Assembly (NCBI GenBank): GCA_020226215.1
Contig: CM035235.1
Location: 42,379,352 to 42,443,351, forward strand
Direction of reading: 5' to 3'
DNA length: 64,000 bases
Origin: Sindora glabra
Lineage: Eukaryota > Streptophyta > Magnoliopsida > Fabales > Fabaceae
Notes under the pieces: model-generated
What the model was told of the DNA's origin: nothing
Database searches by the model: none
The model's input: only the letters and a program-made list of their open reading frames with translations
Shown here: positions 22,889 through 33,639 of the stretch, piece by piece
Layout: the number at the start of each line of letters is the position of its first letter
Position numbering within the stretch: position 1 is the stretch's first letter
Program-made: the position numbers and the translations under genes

Positions 22889-23554
22889 ATTTAGGTTGGA
22901 AGGTGAAGATTATCTGTCGGTTGTGGATGAATTCATGGAGGCCATTTTCAATTGCTGGCTCAAGTCTATCGTCTAGGTTTGCTATATGTATAGGTTTGCT
23001 ATATGTATCAGTCGGTAGAATTCCAAATTAAGTGGGTTTTTGAAACTCTACAATCGTTCCATAAACGGTTTTGCGTTTTAACGATGATATACTGGTGTGA
23101 ATTGATACTATTCTGATAAGGTAATTGAACTTCAAGTTGTAATGTAAAGCACAGGGTTCAAGTAGATGCTTGAGGTATAATTTTCCTTCATTTATCACAG
23201 GGAACTGCTGGTGTTGCACTTGCGAGATTATTAGGAACTATAAAAGCCTGAGGTACTTGTGAATTTCATTGTATTGGACTCCATATTTGGCATATAGTTC
23301 ATTTTGATTTTCCTAGTATGTTCCTTAATAAAAATTATCTTCTCTCTCTCTCTTTCTCTTACCCTTACAGTGCGGGGTTTGCTGTTCTTAGTATGGCTGT
23401 CCAGATAGTTTCGAGGATGCAGTGAAACAGTGGCTAAAAGCCAGTTCCTTTTGGTTGATAAGGATGTATGTGTTCACAATCTTACATATGTTTCTTGGTT
23501 AATTAAGTTGCAACATTCAAAAACTATAATTCTGTTCTTTATCATAATTTGCCT

Positions 23555-25310
23555 AGGAAAAGACATGTAGTATGACAACATCATTATTAAGATTTTCGAT
23601 TTCATCTATTTTGTTGGATCATTGAATGTAATCTTTTTAAGTCCGTGGCTAATAAACATCCCTAAATGCAGGGTCTTGTCACAGTCACAATAAAGAGGAG
23701 CAATCTGCATCCAGCCGTAGCACCATTTCCTAAAAATCTAAGAGACTTAGATGGGTTAACTGAGTGGGATGGTTTTATAGAATTAGTAAATCTCTATTAG
23801 CTCAAGTCTTTTTCTTTTTCTTTCTTTTTTTTATGTTTGGAAGACATTTTTTTGGGTAAGATGCCTGAGCCATATCATTTTGGAAAGCTTTTCAAGATTC
23901 TCCATTGCTTACAAAATTCTATAATTGATTAACTTTCAGATTGAAAAGGTTAATCAACATGTGCTTCTTGGATTGTCCTGTGTTGGTGTGTGTTTTCAAT
24001 GAGCAGGTCCGAAGCTTCTAGAATTGCATTTTTATCATGGCTGATTCTCTGTCAAAAAATATAGATTATTTATTAAATCCAGTGGACAAGTTAAAATGTG
24101 TCTTACATTCACAGATCATAGTTCTGTGAAATCCATTTTACTGTCATTCTGTTTCTTAATTTTAATGGTTGAGATTCAACTCTGGTGTCTCAGGCAACAA
24201 GAGAATCTATTTCAAACTCAAGGTTCTGTTTGTTTTTCAGAAGATAATTTTGTAAAAAGATCTCATTTCCTCGTATATAAATGAAGAAGTATCACATGTC
24301 TTCATAACTCATGGAGGAAACCACAAAATAATTCCTAGAGCCATGATAATGGAGGAAACTACCAAATTATTATATTTAACATTGAATATATGAACCATTT
24401 TCCATCATCTTGATAATTTATAATTATGACTTTATTTGTTTTTTGGAAAATATTTATAGTAAGAAAATCTCATATATATAAATGGAGTGTCATGTCCAAC
24501 TATATTTTATGATTAAAAAAATAATACCTATCACGTAGCAAAGAAAACAATTTCCTCGTTGAAAAAGGGGAAATTGTCTTCCACAAAACTCCTTACATTT
24601 TTTTTTTGGTCAAGACAAAACTCATTACATTTAATATTACACATCTAAACCATTTTCCATTATCTTGATATTTTAAAACTATGTTCTTATGAAAAATGTT
24701 TTCCCCAAAACAAATGGAGCCACATATTCTCTTGGAAGATGTTTTCCTCCAAAACAAATAGAGCTAGAGTCACGAATTAATACGTGTTATTGTTTGAACA
24801 GCTGATTGCACTACTTTATGTTGATGCTTCAAAACATGCTGGAAAAAGTAGCGTTTTCTCTAAAGGCTTAAAGTTGGTATATAGTCCAACATTACCATAA
24901 TCTCCAAATATAATTGATTGCAGAGATTGGAAAAGTGGGTCATGCAGATCAAGCAAACAATATGTCAGTTCCCAGGGTGTGTTTCCTTCGCTTATATTTC
25001 ACCTTTGAATCATACCTATCACCGGAAACATTGGCGGAATATTATATTTTGAACTCTCATTTCAGGATTGATTTGGCAAGTCTTCTGTCGGGCGCCCATC
25101 TTAGAACAAATGGAATGTTGCAGGTCACTTCTGAATGGTATGCACCTGTTCATCATTATGTTTGCTTCTTATGCACCGAAAAAACATTTAGTACAAGTTA
25201 ACCAGTGAAATATTTGTTGATTTTTATTTTTCAAATCCTAGTATCATAGAATTCACAGAAATGCGTAACAGTTGAGCAGCTTGTGCTTGACTTGTGAGCC
25301 GTCCATCATT
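23555..25310 (+). repeat. Direct repeat copy 1 within the malic enzyme pseudogene
   Basis: From about gacatgtagt (23562) this stretch matches 25842-27130, starting ~2287 bases further on. It covers the exon GLVTV..., the intron beyond it, and the exons containing DA-KHAG, VGH--QANN and DL-SLLSG. Exon and intron order are kept, so it was a genomic rather than an RNA-level duplication. Confidence 0.85.
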
Positions 25311-25841
25311 TTCCTGTTCGGGAGATGTTTCTATTTTCACATGAAATTTTGTTATAAATCTCATCTTATGTTTGGAGAATAATTTTTCTTGATCCAATAT
25401 GCGCATGAGCAAAATTTGGTCATTTATTGTCAAATGATCAAGTTCTGATTTACAATGAACAAAATTTTTTGGTAAAACGATGGCAAGGAGGATCAAACTT
25501 ATGGTCTCCAGATCGGGCTCTGCTCTACTTGCTCTAGACTTTGCAATGGTTTTTGTCTTCAGTGCACTTCATGCCTCAACTTTAGTGGAAAAAAAATATC
25601 ATTGATTTGGTTAAATTAATGCTCACCTTGTTGAATTTTGTATGTCCTGATAAGATGTTGCTTTTCCTTCTTTTAAAGTTGATCACTGACTTGCCATTTA
25701 CATCCACATATACTTGGTTGTGTTTAAGTAATGCTAATGTGGAATTTCTATTTTCCTCCAGACTTTGACTGAACTTCATGTAATATAAGTTGTTTGTTTA
25801 TTTATTCTGTAACTATTTGTGTCATTCTAGCTCTGATGGCA

Positions 25842-27130
25842 CAGAAAAGACATGTAGTGTGACTTTATAACATCATTATTAAGATTTTCTATTTCATCTT
25901 ATTGGATCACTAAATTTAATCTTTTGGGTCTGTGACTAGGAAGCATCCCTCTATGTTGGATCTTTTCGCAATCACAATGAAGGGGAGCAATCTAGATCCA
26001 GGTGCAGCACCATTTCCTAGAAATCCAAAGCTGAGTGTGATAGTCTTATAGAAGTGGTAAATCTATATTAGCTAAAGTCTGCTTTTTTATTATTATTTTT
26101 TTTAATGTTTGACAGACATATTTTTAAACAAAGATGGCTGAGCCACCTCATTTTAGGGGAGCTTTTCAAGATTATCCCTAGCTTGTAAAATTCTATAATT
26201 GTTGAACTTTCAGATTAAGGTTAACCAACATGTGCTTCTTAGATTGTCCTTCGTTGCTTGTGTTTTTGATAAGGAGCTACAAACCTTCTGGAATCGCATT
26301 TTTATCTTGACTTATTGTATATCAAAATACAGGATATATTACTAAATACAGTGGACAAGTTAAAATGTGTCTTGCATTCACAGGTTATAGTTCTGTGTAT
26401 TCCATTCCACTGTCATTGTATTTCTTGATTTTAATGGCTGAGATTCAACTCTAGTGTTTAAGGCAATAAGAGAGTCTATTTCAAGCTTCATTTAAGAGTC
26501 ATCGTTTGTTTTGTGTTATCGTCTGAACAGTTGGGTGCCCTGCTATATATCGATGCTTTTAACCATGCTTGAAGAAGTAATTTTTGCATATGAAAGCCCT
26601 TTTGAAAGTGTCAATCTTGCCAACTGCCTCCTTTTTGACTTAGATGTGGTTGCTCTAAAGGCTGAAAGTTGGTATATAGTATGGTCTATTTGTCCAATAT
26701 TACCATAATTTCCAAATAATATTGTTTGCAGAGATTGAAAAAGTGGGTCATGTGAATGAAGCAAACAATTTGTATATGTTCCCATGGTGTGTTTTCTTCG
26801 CTTATATTTCACCTTTGAATCATACATATCACCGGGAACATAGGCAAAATATCATATTTTGAACTCTCATTTCAGGACTGATTTGGGAAGTCTTCTGTTA
26901 GGTGACCCATCTTATAACAGAAGAAATGTTTTAGACGGCATCTGAACTTGCCATTATGTTTGCTTCTTTTTCGCTGCAAAACATTTAACAATACTAGTTA
27001 ACCAGTAAAATATACGTTTGATTTTTTTTTTCCCTTCAAAACCTAGTATGGTAGAATTCACAGAAATGCTCTGGTCTCAGGTGTGACAGTTGGAGGTTTT
27101 TGCTTGACTTGTGCATTGTCCAATCATTCA
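25842..27130 (+). repeat. Direct repeat copy 2 within the malic enzyme pseudogene
   Basis: Second copy of 23555-25310 (offset ~2287 at the left and ~1810 at the right, so ~480 bases are missing relative to copy 1). Its exons read DAFNHA, then EEVIFAYESPFESVNLAN (~26550-26630), EIEKVGHVNEANNLYMFP (26732-26787) and DLGSLLLGD (26876 on). Some exons are closer to the family than those of copy 1, so copy 2 is not simply the more decayed one. Confidence 0.85.
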
Positions 27131-27545
27131 CCCTTGAAATGGTAAGTTGTAAACTTTTTATAAAATATAGTTATAAAGTATTAAAATAAGAAAAAGTGTA
27201 TTATTTATTTAATATTAAATATTTGAAGAAAGTAACTTCCTTTTTTCCAAAGAGGAATTTACTTTCTTTTATTATTATAACTTTAAGTATTATTTTTTTA
27301 ACAATAAATGTAAGTGTTATTTATTTATTAATTAATATATTCATGCAAATAATATTTTCTTATAGAAAATATTTTTTAACGAATCAAACGGATCGGAATT
27401 TGTGGTTTCCTGCATATTACCAAGTTAATTAATGCTATAGTTGAAATGGTGCAGTATGCGAGATGATACAGCAGAGGTTAGAGTCGCTGCTCTACAAGCT
27501 GCAGTTGCAGAAAGGTTAGCAAAAGGAGATGGACATCTGAAGTAC

Positions 27546-28869
27546 ATAAATGAAAAATACAGATTCTCCGCTTGTTTATGAAAAATGATCACTCTGTTAG
27601 TTTTTTTATTAATTTATCCTTAGAAGGGCTTGTTTTACAAATCAATCTTGAAGTGCTAAAGTCAAGCATTGTATTTTGGTTTCTGATATACTAAATTCAT
27701 ACGTAGCAAGCTTTTGAAAATGAAGACGGAACAGCAAATGAGAGAGGTGATGTTTCATTTATTTGTTGTGGATTTTAATTGAAAGGACAATGGAAATATG
27801 TCAAATTTTTTTATTCAATTTTCCTGAAGACGCTATATGAATATTGGATGCATACAGCTAGAGATGTACAAGGCCAGGTGGACAGGTTTGAATATACATA
27901 ATTACATAAAATATAGAAGTTCGAGTCTGAGCCCGTTTAATATTTAAAAAATTGGTTTGGATCAATTTGATTAAAATTATACATATTGTCAGTTTTAATT
28001 TAAAAGTTTGATTATTTTTATTTTAAATAAAAAATCATTTTTATATATAAAAATACATTAAAATAGATAATTAAAATATTTAAATAAATAAAATATTAAT
28101 TATATTAAATTAAGTATTTTCATTAAAAATAATTATTTTTTATAATATATAATTGTATTAATAAAAATAAATTTATATAATTGGATTGGACCACATTAAC
28201 TTGTTTCATATAATCCTATAATTTTAGTCCAAACTCGATTTGAATATTAATTAAATAGTAAATTGCATCGTGGTGCAACCACTTCTTGAATTTTCTTTCA
28301 AAAAAATGTTAACGTTGATCTTTATTTCAAAAAAGTGCTAATTTTATGAATTATTATTATTATGTTCCTAAAATATTTTTTTTAATCGTGAGGATGTGAT
28401 CGTGAATTAAGAATTTCAAAAGGACATAATTTCTTGATTAGTTAATCAATTTTTGCATATAACTACTCGTTTTCATTTGTATACTTATGATCTTTCCACA
28501 GAAAATAAGAAAATTTGAATTCTTTGGAGTCCACTTGACTAGAAATGTATAGATTGAATTTAAAACTTTAAATGACTATAACTTTGTGCTCGATTATTCG
28601 TTTTAGGCAATTTTTTTATTCCATGTAACTTTTCAAGATCTATATGCTTGCAAAATGTCAAAAGCATTTTACTTGCTCTGGTTGGTGAAAATGGCCTTTT
28701 TCAATTACTTTTCTTAATTTTTCTTTATTTTCTTATTTTTTTTAACTTTGATATTATTTTTATCAATTTAAATTCATTCCAATCACATACTAAACTTTTG
28801 CTCTCTAACTTTTTGATGTTTAGTAGTATTATAACAATTTTCTTAATAAATAAAATTATTAAAAAATAA
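27546..28869. other. Intergenic AT-rich stretch
   Basis: No gene seen. At about 27862 the words tagagatgtacaaggccagg resemble the end of a non-autonomous hAT element, but no matching far end was found. 28640-28870 is AT-rich with only a chance open frame. Confidence 0.5.
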
Positions 28870-30665
28870 TATGTTACTATTTACAAACCAAACAATAACA
28901 TATTATTATTTCATCTTCAAACAGTAATATTAACAAAAAATATAAAATAAATAAATAAATTAAATTTAATTAATAATCAAATTGTCAAATAACAGTATAT
29001 TACTATTTGATCTCCAAATAGTAATATCGATTAAAAATTTAAAATAAATAGATAAACTAACTCTTATTAACAATCAAATTATCAAATAAGAGCATGTTAC
29101 TGTTTAGTCTCCTAACAGTAATATCAACTAAAAACCTAAAATAGATGGATAAATCAAGTCTCATTAACAATCAAACTATGAAAGAAAAGGATGTTACTAT
29201 TTTGTCTCCAAACAATAACATCGACCAAAAATTTAAAATAAATAAATAAATCAAGTCTTATTAACAGTCAAATTATCAAAGAAGATGGTGTTACTATTTC
29301 ATTTCCAAACAGTAAGATTAACTAAAAATTTAAAATAAATGGATAAATTAAGTCTCATTAATAATCAAACTGCTAAAAAAGAAGATAGTGTTACTATTAT
29401 TTTATCTTTAAACAATAAAAAATTTAAAATAAATAAATAAATTAAGTCTTATTAACAACTAAACTACCAAAGAAAAGGGTATTACTATTTAATCTTTGAA
29501 CAATAGCATATTACTTTTTTATCTTTAAATAGTAACATATTACTATTTCATTTATAAATAGTAACATCGATTAAAAATTTAAAATAAATAGATAAATCAA
29601 ATCTCATTAACAATCAAACTGCTAAGAAAAAGAGTGTTACTATTTTATCTACAAATAGCAATGTTGACTAAAAATCTAAAATAAATGGATAAATTAAATT
29701 TCATTAACAACCAAACTACTAAATAAGAGAGTGTTACTATTTCGTCTTCAAACAGCAACATGTTACTATTTAGTTTCAAAACAATAACATTGACCATAAA
29801 TTCAAAATAAATAGATAAATTAAATCTCATTAATAATCAAATTGTCAAAGAAGAGGGTGTTACTATTTCATTTCTAAATAGTAACATCAATAAAAAAAAC
29901 TTAAAATAAATAGATAAATCAAATTTCATTAACAATCAAACTGCTAAAAAAGAAGGTGATATTACTTTGTCTCTAGACAATAACATCGACTAAAAATATA
30001 AAATAAATAGATAAATTAAGTCTCATTAATAACCAAATTACTAAATAAAAGGGTGTTACTGTTTTATCTTCAGATAGTAAAATATTACTATTTGATTTCA
30101 AAATAATAACATCGATCAAAAACTTAAAATAAATGGATAAATCAAATTTTATTAACAACTAAACTATCAAAGAAGATGGTGCTATTGTTTCATCTCCAAA
30201 TAGTAACACTAACTAAAAACTCAAAATAAATAGACAAATTAAGTTCTATTGACAACTAAACTATTAAGGAAAAATATGTTACTATTTACTTTTTAGATAG
30301 TAATATATTATTATTTTATTTCTAAATAGTAACATCCATAAAAAAATTTAAAATAAATAAATAAATCAAATCTCATTCACAACCAAATTACTAAAGAAGA
30401 GGATGTTACTATTTCTAAACAGTAACATCGACTAAAAATTTAAAATAAATAGATAAATCAAATCTCATTAATAATCAAATTGTCAAAAAAAAATATGTTA
30501 CTATTTAATCGCTAAACAATAATATGTTATTGTCCAGCAATAACATCAATCTAAAATCCAAAATAAATGAATAAATCAAGTTTCATTAATAACTAAACTA
30601 TCAAATAAGAGTATGTTACTATTTGATCTCTAGACAGTAACAAATTACTGTTTGGACACTAAAAA
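28870..30665. repeat. Minisatellite: ~16 tandem units of ~107 bp, each with an inverted repeat
   Basis: The core word taaatcaagtctcattaaca (variants) recurs at about 28965, 29051, 29150, 29250, 29341, 29430, 29590, 29690, 29812, 29915, 30008, 30135, 30228, 30358, 30450 and 30568. Each unit also has gttactattt...aaacagtaacat, a short inverted repeat that could form a hairpin, and then aaaatttaaaataaat. Spacing varies from ~86 to ~160 because some units carry extra copies of the hairpin word. The frames over the array are not protein-like. Confidence 0.92.
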
Positions 30666-31537
30666 GTAATTCATATATGATAATTATTTTTTAAAAAAAG
30701 AAAAGAAAAAGACTATTTTATGATTTTATATATGGTTTTGTGCCTCTAAATTTTTATTTATTTTTATTTTTATCTTAACTAAAAATTTATTTTTATTAAT
30801 TTTATTTATAATTAAAATTTTATATTAATTTAATTTTTATAAAATTAAAAATTCTTCAATTTTAATTCTTATAAGTTTTTAATTTTTTATTTTTATAAAA
30901 TTAAAAATTATTTAATTTTAATATATAATAAAAGAGATTTTTGTTTTTATACTTTTAATCTTCTCCAAATGCATTGTAAGTATTTTGTTTTATCTTTTAG
31001 GTATTATAGTAAATTTTCGTACGTAGATACACTTAAATGAAAGAAAGTGGGCGTGTGGTACCTCACTATATTAAATTACAATAAACGGTACTAGTCTGAT
31101 TTTTTCCCTTAATTAAATTATGAGAAAAAAATCCACAATTACAAGTAAACCTTTCTTAACTAAACATCAATGTTATTTTGATTAAGGATGATAAAAATAT
31201 TTACACTTAGTGACTCTTATGATTATAATTATTTATAATATTAATTTGTATAAAGGTAGATTCAAAATTTTTAAGTAGTGAGAAAACATATAAATTTAAA
31301 TAAATTAAATAAATATTTTATTAATTTAATTAATTTGTAAGCAAAATAATATTTATATTATTTTTAATCTAAATTACATATTATATAATCAATAATTCTT
31401 TTTATTTGGAAATTATAAAGCAGGACTTAGATTGAATTATAAATTTTTAAGTAAACATAATAATTAGTCCCTCATTTTTTGAATAAGCACAGTATCAATA
31501 ACATGAGCATAATAATTAGACAAAGTTTAAACCAAAA
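30666..31537. other. AT-rich spacer left of the Helitron
   Basis: No gene recognised. Position 31537 is an A directly before the Helitron's CTAG terminus. Confidence 0.5.
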
Positions 31538-31563
31538 CTAGTTAAAGACCCGTGCATTTGCAC
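31538..31563 (-). other. Helitron 3' terminus (hairpin plus CTAG)
   Basis: The minus strand reads GTGCAAATGCAC, then GGGTCTTTAA, then CTAG. The 5-bp stem lies 10 bases before the CTRR end. This is the feature that fixes the element's left boundary. Confidence 0.88.
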
Positions 31564-32274
31564 TAATATATATTATTTTACTGCAATTAATACATAAAAA
31601 TATATGAAATAGTTATAAGCACTTTTAATGAATACAACTTGAGATAAATGTCATTTATTAGTAATTGCCTTCACCACCCAAAATTTGTACAACATTTATG
31701 CAATTAACAAGATTTAACAACATTTCCTCAAATTATCTATTTGGATAACAAAAGCATAATTAAGTAATTATAAGACTTACATGATAATGATTTCATATTG
31801 ATAGTTGGCAATGGATCCCTGCAAATCAAAATAGCCTAATGACATTGATAAGGTGGAAAGTGAGTACTTATTTTTCTTTAACTTGTTAGTAAAATTAGTA
31901 AAAAAAATCTTCAAGCATATATGCTTATATTTGATCAATGGAATATGAGGTATGATTATCTTAATCATTGAGTGTTTTTCCTTCATCACTGCAATATTTC
32001 TTACCCATGATATTCCTTTTACACTTGGAATATAAGCATGGAACTTCAAATCATGTAATAAAATGATATGATCTCTAATATAGCATAGCAGTAAGGAGTA
32101 TTTTGCATTATAAACCTTAGCAAATGAATAATGAATTTTCCTGCATCGTATTTTTATATATGGTTGCTCTTAGCATTAATCTGAACTATGTTATAACATC
32201 TTATTCTCAAGCATTGTGTGCTAATTTTCTCCTAATAAATAAGTACATGACATTCATGTTTTAGGTCTATACCA
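31564..32274. other. Helitron 3' interior
   Basis: A 90-codon minus-strand open frame (32049-31777, starting MKFHAYIPSVKGISWVRN) looks somewhat protein-like but matches nothing I know. No other coding signal. Confidence 0.35.
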
Positions 32275-32520
32275 CTATGCTAGATTCAGTTGAGGGAGCG
32301 TTACATTGGAAGGAGATATCTTGGTCAAGGAGATTGATCTAGCAGAAGCTAGGTGACATCTCCACCATTTCCAAAGCCTTTGCAGATTACATTGATAATC
32401 TATGCGGTACACCATATTCGATGGACTATGATATATGGATGAGAAGGTTAAGGAGAAATCTTCATGTTAGAGATCATGGAAAGGAAATTGATGCAACAGC
32501 TTAGGTTTTAAACATGTTGA
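32275..32520 (+). pseudogene. Unrecognised protein-like fragment inside the Helitron, opposite strand
   Basis: After an acceptor-like tgttttag (~32264) the + strand gives TLEGDILVKEIDLAEAR in one frame and ISTISKAFADYIDNLCGTPY, then SMDYDIWMRRLRRNLHVRDH, in another. The composition is protein-like (balanced codons, less AT-rich). Helitrons often pick up host exons, and this piece lies between the helicase gene and the 3' hairpin, a usual place for captured pieces. I do not recognise the parent gene, so the capture is inference. Confidence 0.4.
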
Positions 32521-33066
32521 ATTCCTGAAATGAACTTTAAATCATCTATGAGAGGTATCTTATCGCAATGCTTAGATTTTCTGAAGGTAAATAAAATTTG
32601 GAAGTGAAATGGGAGAAAATGCATCAGTTATTGAACATACATGATCACTCATTCATTTTTAACTCCCAAGCACAAGTTCCTACAAGAATATACATCAACT
32701 AAAAACTTATTCATTTTCAACTTAAATTGGAAGAAAATAATAGGTCCCTCAATAATACATGATCACTCATTCACTAGTGAACATACCTGCATGATAGGAA
32801 CACTTTACATTTTGGAAGGGCATTTTAGGATTTCACATATAATTAAATAGGATTACCAAGGCCCGTTATTTTATATACTAAAAAATGAATATTTTAGAAA
32901 GCTTATTGTTAAGAATTCTAAACTAAAGTAACTACATTTCACTTATTATTTAGTGCATAATATAGCCAAACACATGCACATAAAAGTAGATTTCATACAA
33001 ATGTGCCACATTCACAACAAAAGCCCACAAATTTCAAAAGTATTACACCTTAATCATAGTAAGATT

Positions 33067-33501
33067 TAGGGGTGGCAATTCGGGTTCACGAGTCGGGTTG
33101 GGCATAACCCGAACCCGTTTATGCCCAACCCAAACACGACCCGTTTATTAAACGGGTCAACCTGACACGACCTGTATAACCTGAATATAAATACAACCCG
33201 TTTAACTCGACCCGAACTCGTTTATCAATCCATTTATATTAATTTTTTATTTTATATGAATTAATAATTAATAATTAATAAATTTATATATTATATAACG
33301 GGTTAAATGGGTTGACGGGTCGGGTTGACTCGTTTAATAACTCGTGTAACTTAAATGGGTTAGAAACTGGTTAAATGGGTTGACCCGAACCTGACACGAA
33401 ATTTATTCGGGTCAAACGGGTCAACCTATTTATAACCCAAACCCGATTAAGCCCAACCCGAACCCGTTTAATTCATGTCGTGTCGAAAATTGCCACCCCT
33501 A
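33067..33501. mobile_element. hAT-type MITE, 435 bp, with exact ends
   Basis: Inverted ends TAGGGGTGGCAATT (left) and, read inward from the right, TAGGGGTGGCAATT. It is flanked by an exact 8-bp duplication gtaagatt (33059-33066 and 33502-33509). The interior is rich in gggttgacccg-like words and their complements. It has no coding capacity. It sits inside the Helitron and is therefore younger. Confidence 0.95.
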
Positions 33502-33639
33502 GTAAGATTGCCCTTAAATTAATAGAGAGAAATATTTTCAACTAATAAATAAGCATCATATATAAACCCTAAACCCTAAGCAAAGTAATAAAACACATAG
33601 AAGTCTAAAGCAATACCTAATTCAAGTTTTGGAACACTT

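Larger units (their letters stand above)
22889..27545 (+). pseudogene. NAD-dependent malic enzyme pseudogene (59-kDa mitochondrial type), partial, internally duplicated
   Basis: NAD-malic enzyme decarboxylates malate to pyruvate in plant mitochondria. Exon-like pieces appear in protein order: 22889-22976 (EGEDYLSVVDEFMEAIFNCW), 23012-23092 (FQIKWVFETLQSFHKRFC, then a slip, FNDDI), 23201-23252 (GTAGVALARLLGTIKA), 23371-23465 (SAGFAVLSMAVQIVSRM, then AKSQFLLVDKD in another frame), 23672-~23780 (GLVTVTIKRSNLHPAVAPF), ~24802-24880 (DASKHAGKSS), 24924-24978 (KVGHADQANNM) and 25066-25136 (DLASLLSGAHLRTNGMLQ). A second set follows, ending at 27455-27545 (RDDTAEVRVAALQAAVAERL). Most joins keep AG/GT borders, but stops and slips are frequent. 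The N-terminal half is absent. The family call rests on many short matches in the right order. Confidence 0.88.

Noticed and set aside
27862..28260. hAT-like left end tagagatgtacaagg
   Set aside because: No matching inverted end or 8-bp duplication could be located.
28965..30570. Minus-strand open frames of ~61 codons in the minisatellite (NLSIYF-like repeats)
   Set aside because: They are only the repeat unit read in one frame, with a biased, repetitive composition and no conserved protein signature.
33563..33580. aaaccctaaaccctaa, telomere-like
   Set aside because: Only two units. It is a common short word in plant DNA and not an interstitial telomere array.
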